From CAYRCJ01 sp964422785 (GTDB lineage: Bacteria; Patescibacteriota; Minisyncoccia; UBA11713; 2-01-FULL-45-33), in NCBI GenBank assembly GCA_964422785.1, contig CAYRCJ010000004.1:1-33561 (forward strand): 33,561 nt of DNA. The letters run 5' to 3'. A program made the translations under genes and the position numbers. The notes beneath the pieces were generated by a model. It saw nothing but the letters and a program-made list of their open reading frames with translations. It made no database searches and was not told where the DNA came from. Shown here one piece after another: positions 14,633 to 21,992 of this stretch. Each line of letters starts with the position of its first letter. The first letter of the stretch is position 1.

Positions 14633-15373
14633 ATGCCGCAATTAGACGTTTATCTATCTGTTATTGTTCCCGCTTATAATGAAGCGGAGAGGATTGCCAA
14701 AACTCTTTTGCGTTTCAATGAATATTTGTCTCCACAGCCGTATAATTATGAAATTTTGGTGGTAAATGACGGCTCGACAGATAAAACCGCGGAAGTGGTG
14801 GAGGATTTAAAGGGGCAGATAAAAAATATTGATTTTTTTGATCGCAAAGAAAATTGTGGTAAGGGGTTTACTGTGCGGGAGGGGATGCTAAAGGCTCACG
14901 GAAAAATTCGTCTTTTCGCGGACGCGGATAATGCCACGGATATTTCACATTTTGAGAAAATGCGCCCATTTTTTGATCAAGGATATGATATTGTAATCTG
15001 CTCCCGCGATCCGAAAGACGCCAAGGGGGCGGCGCAGTCAGTCTCTCAACCTCTTTTGAAAAGATTTTTAGGCCGCCTCGGCAATCTTTTTATACAGTAT
15101 ATGGCGGTACCCGGAATCTGGGACACACAATGCGGATTCAAAGCATTTAGAAATTACGCGGCTGATAAAATCTTTGTGAAAACGTTGGTTTCCAGATGGG
15201 CTTTTGATGTTGAGGCCCTGGCATTGGCGCGTTTATTTAATTATAAAATCGGAATAATACCCGCGCACTGGATAAATGATCCGAAAACTCATGTGACCGG
15301 TTCCGGGTATCTGAAATCTTTGTGGGAGGTTTTTAAAATAAACAGAAATCTAAAAACAAAAAAATATGAATAA
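14633..15373 (+). CDS. Family 2 glycosyltransferase, dolichyl-phosphate glucosyltransferase-like
   Basis: This 246-residue GT-A enzyme has SVIVPAYNEAERI (9-21), VVNDGSTDKT (43-52), the metal-binding DADNATD (97-103) and the family signature WDTQCGFKAF. These fit the ALG5/dolichyl-phosphate beta-glucosyltransferase branch, which transfers a sugar from a nucleotide donor to a polyprenyl phosphate. No C-terminal membrane segment is visible, unlike many DPM-type enzymes. It opens a new transcription unit and overlaps galT by eight bases, suggesting both act in sugar activation for surface glycans. The exact sugar cannot be told. Confidence 0.85.
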   Translation: MPQLDVYLSVIVPAYNEAERIAKTLLRFNEYLSPQPYNYEILVVNDGSTDKTAEVVEDLKGQIKNIDFFDRKENCGKGFTVREGMLKAHGKIRLFADADNATDISHFEKMRPFFDQGYDIVICSRDPKDAKGAAQSVSQPLLKRFLGRLGNLFIQYMAVPGIWDTQCGFKAFRNYAADKIFVKTLVSRWAFDVEALALARLFNYKIGIIPAHWINDPKTHVTGSGYLKSLWEVFKINRNLKTKKYE

Positions 15374-16367
15374 AGACAAAATAGAATTCAGAAAGGATCC
15401 GGTTTCAGGAGATTGGGTTTTGGTTTCTCCAAAGGCTAAAAAGAAACCTGTTTTTTTCAGACAAGACCGGTATGTGCCTCTTCCAAAATCCGCTTGTCCG
15501 TTTGAAGGGCGCAGGCTTTTGGAACAAGGCGAGCCCCTTTTGTGGCTTCCGAAACCAGGAAAAAACGACATAAAAGATTGGTGGGTCCAGATTTTTTCAA
15601 ATAGATATCCGGTTGTTAAAGCCTCAAGGATCTGCCCGCCGCTCGAAACCGACGGAATGTATGATTACAAAGAGGGCGTTGGATTTCAGGAGGTAGTTCT
15701 CACCAGAGATCATGCGCGTCCAATCGGGCTTATGGAAAAAAAGGAAATTGAATTGATAATTGAAGCCTATATGACCAGATTTCAGGCGCTTCAAAATGAA
15801 TCTTGCGTCGAATATGTTTTTATTTTTCACAATTCCGGCGCTTCCGCCGGAGCCACTGTTCCGCATCCTCACTCTCAAATTTTGGCGATGCCAATTATCC
15901 CGCCGGATGTCGCCAAGAGCCTTGCGTACTCACGGTCCTACCATACGAAACACAGTCGTTGTGTTCATTGCGATATCATAAAACTGGAATTAAAGAAGAA
16001 AATCAGGGTGATTTTTGAAAATGAATCTTTTGTAGCGGTGGCTCCCTACGCGTCACATGTGTCTTTTGAGATACGAATTTTTCCAAAAAAGCACGAGGCT
16101 CATTTCGAAGCCATTGACTCTAAGCAGCTCTCTGATTTTGCAGAGGCGATGGCGTTTGTTTTTTCGAGGCTCCACTCCAAAATTAAAAATCCTGACTATA
16201 ATTTTTTTATCCACACGGCGCCGCCCAAAGGGAAGGACTTCAGGCACTATCATTGGCATATGGAGATTTTGCCTAGGATTTCTGTTTGGGGGGGCGTGGA
16301 ACTTGGGGTTGGAATTGATATAATTAAAATCTCCCCGGAGGAGGCAACAAAGATTTTAAGGAAATAG
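15366..16367 (+). CDS. galT: Galactose-1-phosphate uridylyltransferase-like (HIT superfamily)
   Basis: This 333-residue protein shows the GalT pattern: FRKDPVSGDWVLVSP at the N-terminus, FSNRYP near residue 77, GFQEVVLTRDH (107-116), and the active-site HPHSQ (167-171), where the second His takes the nucleotidyl group. The second HIT-like half has CVHCDI and ends with HYHWHMEILPR. CPF at 44-46 and the CVHC pair (about 199-202) may bind zinc. GalT exchanges UMP between UDP-glucose and galactose-1-phosphate; related enzymes act on other sugars or as ADP-sulfurylases, so substrate is not certain. It overlaps the glycosyltransferase by eight bases. Confidence 0.87.
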   Translation: MNKDKIEFRKDPVSGDWVLVSPKAKKKPVFFRQDRYVPLPKSACPFEGRRLLEQGEPLLWLPKPGKNDIKDWWVQIFSNRYPVVKASRICPPLETDGMYDYKEGVGFQEVVLTRDHARPIGLMEKKEIELIIEAYMTRFQALQNESCVEYVFIFHNSGASAGATVPHPHSQILAMPIIPPDVAKSLAYSRSYHTKHSRCVHCDIIKLELKKKIRVIFENESFVAVAPYASHVSFEIRIFPKKHEAHFEAIDSKQLSDFAEAMAFVFSRLHSKIKNPDYNFFIHTAPPKGKDFRHYHWHMEILPRISVWGGVELGVGIDIIKISPEEATKILRK

Positions 16368-16372
16368 ATAAT

Positions 16373-17182
16373 ATGATTATAGATTCTCATTTGCACATAG
16401 GAAGACTCCCAAACTCTAAGTTCGCGGACATTAGTTTAGAAAAATGCCTGCGCCTTCTTTTGGAAGAAATGTCCAGAAATAAAATTAATAGATCTTTTGT
16501 TTTGGCAAATTGCCAAGAAAGCTACGACTCTCCCGGGTTACAAACAATTTTAAAATTAATTTCCGGCGTAAAAAATATAAGCGTTATCGGAAGCATTGAT
16601 ATTTTGAATTACAAAAAAACAGATTTACAAAACTTGGAAAAACTACTATCGGAGAAAAAAATCTTAGGATTAAAGCTATACACCGGCTACCAATATTTTT
16701 ATCCCAATGACCCAAGGTGTACTCCCGTCTATAATCTGTGTTTAAAATTTAACGTTCCTGTAATTTTTCATTCCGGAGATACTTTGAGCAGTTTTGAAGA
16801 AAAGGCTAAGGTTAAATATTCTCATCCATTGCACATTGATGAAGTTGCCACGGATTTTCCAAAGTTAAAAATTATTATCGCCCATCTCGGTAATCCGTGG
16901 GTTTTAGATTGCGCGGAAGTTTTATACAAAAATGACAATGTGTACGCGGATATATCCGGCCTGGTTGTTAACGAAGGATTAAATACTCCTTATGGCCGCC
17001 TGATGAAGAAAAGAATCCAAGAGTTAATTATTTACAGTTCGCCAAGGAAATTGCTCTACGGAACAGATTGGCCATTGGTTTCAATGAAATCCTATCTTAA
17101 TTTTGTTAAAACTTTAGGTTTATCAAAAAGTGATTTAGACTATATTTTGTATAAAAACGCCGCCACTTTATTTAATTTATAA
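16373..17182 (+). CDS. Amidohydrolase-family TIM-barrel hydrolase
   Basis: This 269-residue protein starts MIIDSHLHIG, giving the first-strand metal ligands H6 and H8. It continues with VIFHSGDT (strand 5 His), IIIAHLGNPW (strand 6 His) and GTDWPL (strand 8 Asp), the pattern of amidohydrolase 2 enzymes (decarboxylase/lactonase/TatD-like group). The substrate is unknown. It lies five bases after galT and ten before tpiA, so it belongs to the metabolic operon. Codon use is more A/T-rich than galT, but no other sign of transfer is seen. Confidence 0.8.
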   Translation: MIIDSHLHIGRLPNSKFADISLEKCLRLLLEEMSRNKINRSFVLANCQESYDSPGLQTILKLISGVKNISVIGSIDILNYKKTDLQNLEKLLSEKKILGLKLYTGYQYFYPNDPRCTPVYNLCLKFNVPVIFHSGDTLSSFEEKAKVKYSHPLHIDEVATDFPKLKIIIAHLGNPWVLDCAEVLYKNDNVYADISGLVVNEGLNTPYGRLMKKRIQELIIYSSPRKLLYGTDWPLVSMKSYLNFVKTLGLSKSDLDYILYKNAATLFNL

Positions 17183-17191
17183 AATATATTT

Positions 17192-17947
17192 ATGAAAAAA
17201 ATAATTATTGCCAATTGGAAAATGAATCCGTCTACGGCGGGTGAGGCGGTTAAGCTCGTTAAAGAAGTTTCCAAAGGCATCCGCGGTCAAAAGGGGGTTG
17301 ATATTGTTTTGGCCCCGCCCTTTATTTATTTAGCGTCGGCAAAACAAGCCGTTTCCGCGTCTTCCGTTAAATTGGCGGCTCAAGATTCTTTTTGGGAGGG
17401 CGGAGGCGCCTATACCGGAGAGATTTCGCCCAAACAGCTTAAGTCGCTTGGCGTGCAATTTGTTATTTTGGGGCATTCCGAAAGAAGGGTAATGGGAGAG
17501 ACAAACGCTGAAATTCAAAAGAAATTAAAGGCGGTTTTGGGCGCGGGAATGAAGGCAATTTTGTGCGTCGGCGAAAGAGAGAAAAAACATGACGAAGCCC
17601 TCCCCTTGGTCATAAAAGAGGAGCTTCGCGATAGTTTAAGCAAAATAAAAAAATCTCTTTTCGGAAATCTTATTTTGGCGTACGAGCCCGTTTGGGCCAT
17701 CGGGACCGGCGGCGCAGACACGCCTAAAAATGTTTTTGAAATTTCTGTTTTGCTAAGGAGGGAACTTTACAGAATGGCGGGGAAAAAACTGGCTTTCAGG
17801 ATCCCGATAATTTATGGGGGCTCGGTCGATGATAAAAACGCCAAAGATTTTGTGAGTCTGGGCAATGTAGACGGCTTGTTGGTCGGCGGCGCTTCGCTAA
17901 ATGCCAAAAAATTTGTGAACATAGTCAAAAGCGTATCCGATATATGA
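17192..17947 (+). CDS. tpiA: Triosephosphate isomerase
   Basis: This 251-residue TIM barrel interconverts dihydroxyacetone phosphate and glyceraldehyde-3-phosphate. Catalytic residues N8 and K10 lie in ANWKMN, H95 in GHSERR, and E165 in AYEPVWAIGTG; the phosphate-binding YGGSV and LVGGASL follow. Length is standard. It precedes pgk with a four-base overlap, pairing two lower-glycolysis steps. Confidence 0.97.
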   Translation: MKKIIIANWKMNPSTAGEAVKLVKEVSKGIRGQKGVDIVLAPPFIYLASAKQAVSASSVKLAAQDSFWEGGGAYTGEISPKQLKSLGVQFVILGHSERRVMGETNAEIQKKLKAVLGAGMKAILCVGEREKKHDEALPLVIKEELRDSLSKIKKSLFGNLILAYEPVWAIGTGGADTPKNVFEISVLLRRELYRMAGKKLAFRIPIIYGGSVDDKNAKDFVSLGNVDGLLVGGASLNAKKFVNIVKSVSDI

Positions 17948-19002
17948 TTCTAAAAAATAAAAAAGTTTTATTAAGGGCGGATTTTAATGTCCCAATAGCT
18001 CATGGCCGCGTCGCAGATGATTTTAGAATTCGCGCTACAGTTCCCACAATTAAAAAAATTTTATCAGAGGGCGCAAAAATTTTTTTAATCTCTCATCTTG
18101 AAGAGTCCGGGAAAATTCCACATCTCGATGCGGTATACAAGAAATTAAAAACATTACTAAAATCGGATGTTAAATTTTGGCGCGGAAAACTTGATAAATT
18201 TCCTAAAAATACGGAGGGTAGAATCGTATTGTTGGACAATATCCGGTTAAATCCCGGAGAGAAAAAAAATGATCCTAAATTCGCAGAAAGGCTGGCTTCT
18301 ATCGGGGATATTTTTATAAATGACGCTTTTTCAGACTCTCACAGGAGGCACGCTTCCATCGTCGGGATTCCTAAGTTTCTAACCTCTTTTTTGGGAGATC
18401 TTTTTCACAAAGAAATAAATATGCTTTCCCGGGCATTTCGCCCTCCGCATCCTTTTTTATTGATCGTTGCCGGCAATAAGTTCGAAACCAAAGAACCTCT
18501 TTTGAACAAATTTCTGAAAATTGCCGATCATGTTTTTATCGGCGGAGCGTTGGCAAACACTTTTTTGCGCCAGCGCGGGTTTGACATTGGAAAATCAGAA
18601 ACAGAAAAAATTAAGATTCCCAAAAATATTTTGTGGCACAAAAAGATATTGCTCCCGGTTGATTATATAGAGAAAAACAATATTATTTATGATGCCGGTC
18701 CAAAAACTATTAAAATATTAAACAATATTGCGCAAAAATCCAAATTTATTTTATGGAACGGCACATTGGGTCTTTGTGAAAAAGGTTTCAATTCAGGAAC
18801 CAGAGAGTTGGCAAAATCTTTAGGAAAATCCAAGGCCTACAAAATAGTTGGAGGAGGGGACACGGTGGCTGCGATAAGAAAGTTCAAACTTGAGAAAAAT
18901 TTTAATTTTGTTTCAACCGGGGGAGGTGCGATGCTTGAATTTCTGGCCACCGGTACCTTGCCGGGGATTGACGCAATAAAGAATTCCACAAAAAATATAT
19001 AA
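17944..19002 (+). CDS. pgk: Phosphoglycerate kinase (short)
   Basis: This 352-residue enzyme would make ATP from 1,3-bisphosphoglycerate. The N-terminal LLRADFNVP, VLLDNIRLNPGE, DAFSDSHRRHASIVG and the C-terminal IVGGGDTVAAI plus STGGGAMLEFLATGTLPGI are all recognisable. It is about 40 residues shorter than typical PGK, mainly from tightened loops. It has DSHRRHAS where most enzymes have AHRAHAS, so the conserved second residue differs. It overlaps tpiA by four bases and ends the operon; a new promoter follows immediately. Confidence 0.96.
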   Translation: MILKNKKVLLRADFNVPIAHGRVADDFRIRATVPTIKKILSEGAKIFLISHLEESGKIPHLDAVYKKLKTLLKSDVKFWRGKLDKFPKNTEGRIVLLDNIRLNPGEKKNDPKFAERLASIGDIFINDAFSDSHRRHASIVGIPKFLTSFLGDLFHKEINMLSRAFRPPHPFLLIVAGNKFETKEPLLNKFLKIADHVFIGGALANTFLRQRGFDIGKSETEKIKIPKNILWHKKILLPVDYIEKNNIIYDAGPKTIKILNNIAQKSKFILWNGTLGLCEKGFNSGTRELAKSLGKSKAYKIVGGGDTVAAIRKFKLEKNFNFVSTGGGAMLEFLATGTLPGIDAIKNSTKNI

Positions 19003-19003
19003 A

Positions 19004-19012
19004 TGCTACACT
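19004..19012 (+). promoter_or_regulatory. Extended -10 promoter, leaderless start of the PD-(D/E)XK gene
   Basis: TGCTACACT (hexamer 19007-19012) begins two bases after the pgk stop and ends six bases before the ATG at 19019. No Shine-Dalgarno can fit, so the transcript should be leaderless. Confidence 0.6.
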
Positions 19013-19018
19013 GCTTTA

Positions 19019-19813
19019 ATGTGGTTTAGAGACGCTAATCATTTCAAGAAAGAGTGCGGGCATATGGTGAACGGATTTTGGTATCCCAGGGTTACCAAAA
19101 TTTTGGATGTTAAATCAAAGCCGGCGATTGATGCGTTTTTGAAGGAGATGGAAAGTTATTCCGCGGCCGACGCTGTTAAAAATAAATCCGCCGAGGAGGG
19201 GACAATAGTCCACGAAACAATTCAGGGGTTGGCGGTGGGGGAGCCGATAATTATTCCAAAGGAAGTCGAGCCGGCCGCCCGCGCGTTTTTAAAATTTATG
19301 GAAGGCAAAGAAATTTTTTTTCATCCGGAATTTATAGAGCGGTCTATCTGGTCGGGGATTCATAAATACTCCGGCACTGTGGACGCGCTCGCCACAATCG
19401 GCGGAAAATTCGGTGTGCTTGATATAAAAACTTCAACAGGTTTTTTTCCAGAATACAATTTGCAGACGGCGGCGTATGTTTTGGCCCTCCAGGAGCCCGG
19501 AGTAATGAAGGTCCTTGCTTTGCCTCGGGCAATTCAAACCCGCTGGATTTTAAGGATAGATCAGCATAGAATATGCAGGGTGTGCGGTTCTCGCCTCCGG
19601 GAGAAGGGAGGCAGGCTGAAGGTAAGGAATGGGAGGCATAATACCGCCAAGGCTTGCGCTGATGCCGCGCATGATTGGGGAGAGCCGGTTGGCGATGTGG
19701 AGATGAGGGAATTTCCTTATCTTCCTCACGATATAAAGGCCTTCCTGGCCGCCAAAACTTTATGGGAATGGGAAAATGATTATTGGCTCAGGCAAATAGG
19801 TTATTTTAATTAA
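19019..19813 (+). CDS. PD-(D/E)XK superfamily nuclease with inserted zinc ribbon
   Basis: The 264-residue protein carries the RecB/Cas4-like nuclease order: GTIVHETIQGL (61-71, the early His), YSGTVDALA (117-125, metal-binding Asp), LDIKTSTG (134-141, Asp-x-Lys) and NLQTAAYVLAL (147-157, the motif with Gln and Tyr). A Cys-rich segment follows at about 186-213 (CRVCG, then RHNTAKAC), probably a zinc ribbon; it sits after the catalytic core rather than at the usual iron-sulphur place. No helicase or Cas genes are nearby. It is followed four bases later by a DHH phosphoesterase, so both may act on nucleic-acid ends. Substrate unknown. Confidence 0.72.
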   Translation: MWFRDANHFKKECGHMVNGFWYPRVTKILDVKSKPAIDAFLKEMESYSAADAVKNKSAEEGTIVHETIQGLAVGEPIIIPKEVEPAARAFLKFMEGKEIFFHPEFIERSIWSGIHKYSGTVDALATIGGKFGVLDIKTSTGFFPEYNLQTAAYVLALQEPGVMKVLALPRAIQTRWILRIDQHRICRVCGSRLREKGGRLKVRNGRHNTAKACADAAHDWGEPVGDVEMREFPYLPHDIKAFLAAKTLWEWENDYWLRQIGYFN

Positions 19814-19817
19814 GAAT

Positions 19818-20657
19818 ATGGCAAAAAATATTGTTATCTTATATCACAATAAGTGCGACGACGGCTTCGGCGCCGCTTGGGCTGCTTGGAAAAAATTTGG
19901 CAATAAGGCCGAATATATCGGCATAAATCCGGGGGATAGTCCTGTAAAAGGACTCGCCGGTAAAAATATTTATATGGTGGATGTGAGTTACGGCTTAGAA
20001 GACATTAAGCGGCTGCTTAAAATTACAAAATCCTTGACTGTGATAGATCATCATATTACAGCGAAACAAATTTCTCATCTTTTGCCGAATAGTCTTTTTA
20101 ATTTTGATTTTACAATTTCCGGCGCGGTGCTTTCTTGGCAATACTTTCACCCCGGCAAAAAAGTTCCAATGCTTTTGCGCTATATCCAAGATCAAGATTT
20201 ATGGCATTGGAGACTTCCTTTTGCTCAGGAAATAATGTCGTCGCTAAAATTATATGACTTTGATTTTAAGGTGTGGAGCAAAATTGCTATCGGCTGCGAA
20301 AATAAAAAAAGTATAAAAAAATATATAAATGAAGGAAATATTTTATTTACTCAAAGAAAAATAGGAGTGCGAGAAGCTTTAAAAGATGCCACGAAAGTAA
20401 AATTTTGCGGACATACAACGCTTGCGGTAAACACACGCAGTGCGGTGTCTGACATCGGCGAGGCTCTATGCAAAAAATTACCGCCCATAGGAATTATTTG
20501 GTCCGTCAGAGGAGACAAGATAGTCGTCAGTTTGCGTTCAAACGGAAAGGCAGACGTTTCAAAATTGGCCGCTAAATTTGGGGGAGGGGGGCACAAGGTG
20601 TCCGCTGCGTTTAGGTTGCCCCTTTCGTCCAAATTCCCCTGGACAGTAGTAAAATAA
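19818..20657 (+). CDS. DHH-family phosphoesterase (with DHHA1-like C-terminal domain)
   Basis: This 279-residue protein has the DHH motifs: ILYHNKCDDGFGAAW (7-21), MVDVSYG (53-59) and the signature VIDHH (75-79). The C-terminal GGGGHKVSAAF (about 255-265) is the DHHA1 substrate-binding glycine motif. The family includes RecJ, NrnA and cyclic-dinucleotide phosphodiesterases; the short size and absence of an OB domain argue against RecJ. It fits oligoribonuclease/phosphohydrolase-type enzymes. It shares the transcript of the nuclease gene. Exact substrate is uncertain. Confidence 0.82.
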   Translation: MAKNIVILYHNKCDDGFGAAWAAWKKFGNKAEYIGINPGDSPVKGLAGKNIYMVDVSYGLEDIKRLLKITKSLTVIDHHITAKQISHLLPNSLFNFDFTISGAVLSWQYFHPGKKVPMLLRYIQDQDLWHWRLPFAQEIMSSLKLYDFDFKVWSKIAIGCENKKSIKKYINEGNILFTQRKIGVREALKDATKVKFCGHTTLAVNTRSAVSDIGEALCKKLPPIGIIWSVRGDKIVVSLRSNGKADVSKLAAKFGGGGHKVSAAFRLPLSSKFPWTVVK

Positions 20658-20662
20658 TAAGC

Positions 20663-20691
20663 TTGACAAATAGTTAAGCACATGATAGTCT
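20663..20691 (+). promoter_or_regulatory. Candidate promoter of a short transcription unit
   Basis: A perfect TTGACA (20663-20668), 17-base spacer and TAGTCT (20686-20691) lie just downstream of the DHH gene. Transcription would start near 20698, right at the 33-codon ORF. Confidence 0.5.
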
Positions 20692-20700
20692 TTAAATATT

Positions 20701-20802
20701 ATGCGAAAGTATAAATGGTCACACATGAATATCGGTCTCGATGCCCAAGTTACTTTGGAGCCGATTTTTGCTGTGGCGATTTATGCACCTCTTTTAAGTT
20801 AA
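20701..20802 (+). CDS. Small ORF (33 aa), possible leader peptide
   Basis: ATG to TAA encodes 33 residues: a basic start (MRKYKWSHMN), then a more hydrophobic second half (LEPIFAVAIYAPLLS). It has a candidate promoter just upstream and a strong terminator 23 bases downstream, and lies ahead of the acetyltransferase gene. It could be a leader peptide, a small protein or part of a non-coding RNA. No Shine-Dalgarno is visible, though a leaderless start would match the promoter position. Confidence 0.3.
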   Translation: MRKYKWSHMNIGLDAQVTLEPIFAVAIYAPLLS

Positions 20803-20824
20803 AGACAATTCTAGAGATGTAGAG

Positions 20825-20855
20825 ACCGCCTCAGCAATTTTGCTGAGGCGGTTTT
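20825..20855 (+). terminator. Intrinsic terminator before the acetyltransferase gene
   Basis: A 13-base stem (accgcctcagcaa / ttgctgaggcggt) with a very short loop ends in four T. It closes the short unit begun at 20663, or acts as an attenuator for the following gene. Confidence 0.85.
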
Positions 20856-20888
20856 GTAACTTGAAAATTTAAAACAAAAGGAGAAAAG

Positions 20889-21473
20889 ATGGAAGAACAA
20901 AATAGAATCATTTTTCTGAAAGGCAAAAAGGTTATACTGAGGCCGCTGAATAAAGAAAAAGATCTGCAAAAATTTCTTTGCTGGCTGAATGATCCTGAGA
21001 TCAGGCAGTATCTGAAAATATTTATGCCGATTACAGAGCAGGGAGAAATTGAATGGTTTGATTCTCTGCCCAAAAGAACCAATGATATGGTTTTGGGGAT
21101 CGAAACGCTCGAGGGTGTTCTTATTGGTAATATGGGCTTGCACAGAATTGACTTTAAAAATAGAACAGCAACGACCGGCGCGGTGATCGGCGATAAAGAG
21201 TATTGGGGCAAGGGTTATGGCACTGACGCCAAGATGATTCTTTTGAAATACGCGTTTGATGAGCTCAATCTTCATAAGATTTGTTCGAGCGTATATGAGT
21301 ACAACGAACGCAGTTTGCGGTATAGCCTTCATTGCGGGTACAAAATAGAAGGCCGTCGCAGGAATCAAATCTTTAAGAATGGTCATCGTTGGGATGTTAT
21401 AGAGCTCGGTTTGTTCCGGAGCGAATGGGCTCCGGTTTGGAAAAAATATCAGGAGACAGGAAAAGTGAAATAA
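20889..21473 (+). CDS. GNAT-family N-acetyltransferase (RimJ/RimL-like)
   Basis: The 194-residue protein starts after a strong aaaaggag. It has the RimJ/RimL pattern: KVILRPLNKEKDLQ near the N-terminus, WLNDPEIRQYL, the acetyl-CoA-binding YWGKGYGTDAKMILLKYAF (shown in part WGKGYGTDAKM, the R/Q-x-x-G-x-G/A loop), and ALNLHKI-type DELNLHKICSSVYEYNERS. These enzymes acetylate protein N-termini, amino-sugars or antibiotics; nothing here tells which. It stands alone between two terminators, with no promoter visible except the unit upstream. Confidence 0.85.
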   Translation: MEEQNRIIFLKGKKVILRPLNKEKDLQKFLCWLNDPEIRQYLKIFMPITEQGEIEWFDSLPKRTNDMVLGIETLEGVLIGNMGLHRIDFKNRTATTGAVIGDKEYWGKGYGTDAKMILLKYAFDELNLHKICSSVYEYNERSLRYSLHCGYKIEGRRRNQIFKNGHRWDVIELGLFRSEWAPVWKKYQETGKVK

Positions 21474-21480
21474 ATATTGA

Positions 21481-21505
21481 GCCCCGACTTATCGTCGGGG
21501 CTTTT
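21481..21505 (+). terminator. Intrinsic terminator after the acetyltransferase gene
   Basis: Stem gccccgac / gtcggggc with loop TTATC, then four T and a further T-rich tract. It begins eight bases after the stop codon. Confidence 0.9.
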
Positions 21506-21532
21506 GTTTTTAGATTGTCGTTATACTATACT
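21504..21532 (+). promoter_or_regulatory. Promoter for RNase HI, leaderless
   Basis: TTGTTT (21504-21509), 17 bases, then TATACT (21527-21532), with the ATG seven bases later at 21540. The -35 overlaps the T tract of the preceding terminator. A second TATACT at 21522-21527 is a possible alternative. Confidence 0.5.
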
Positions 21533-21539
21533 ACGAAAT

Positions 21540-21992
21540 ATGCCAGCGAATTTTAAACCGGATATTATTACTTATACCGATGGCGGATCGCGCGGGAACC
21601 CCGGGAAGGCCGCTTTGGGTGTTGTTATCAAAGACGCCGAGGGAAATTTAATAAAAGAGTATGGAGAGGGTTTGGGGATTAAAACAAACAACGAAGCGGA
21701 ATACGCGGCGGTTGTTTCCGCGCTAAAAAAATTGAATCAAATTTTCGGGAAAGAAAAAACCAAAAAATTTAAAGTGGAAATGCGGATGGATTCGGAATTT
21801 GTTTCCAAGCAGCTGAACGGAGAATATAAAATCGAAAAAGAGCATCTTTTCCCGTTTTTTATCGCGGTATGGAATTTAAAAATGGATTTTGCTAGCATTC
21901 GCTTTGTCCATGTCCGCCGAGAGCAGAATAAAGAAGCTGACCGGATGGTCAACGAAGCTCTCGATGCCGAGCAAGGGCGATTGTGGCCTTAA
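21540..21992 (+). CDS. rnhA: Ribonuclease HI family protein
   Basis: The 150-residue protein has the RNase H fold and its four catalytic acids: D13 (YTDGGSRGNPG), E52 (TNNEAEYAAV), D84 (MRMDSEFVSKQL) and D134 (NKEADRMVNEA). It belongs to the compact Halobacterium/Sulfolobus-like RNase HI group without the basic protrusion of E. coli RNase HI. It would remove RNA from RNA-DNA hybrids. The start at 21540 fits the promoter and the usual N-terminus; the frame continues upstream through the terminator, which is not plausible. It overlaps the comEC-like gene by ten bases. Confidence 0.92.
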   Translation: MPANFKPDIITYTDGGSRGNPGKAALGVVIKDAEGNLIKEYGEGLGIKTNNEAEYAAVVSALKKLNQIFGKEKTKKFKVEMRMDSEFVSKQLNGEYKIEKEHLFPFFIAVWNLKMDFASIRFVHVRREQNKEADRMVNEALDAEQGRLWP

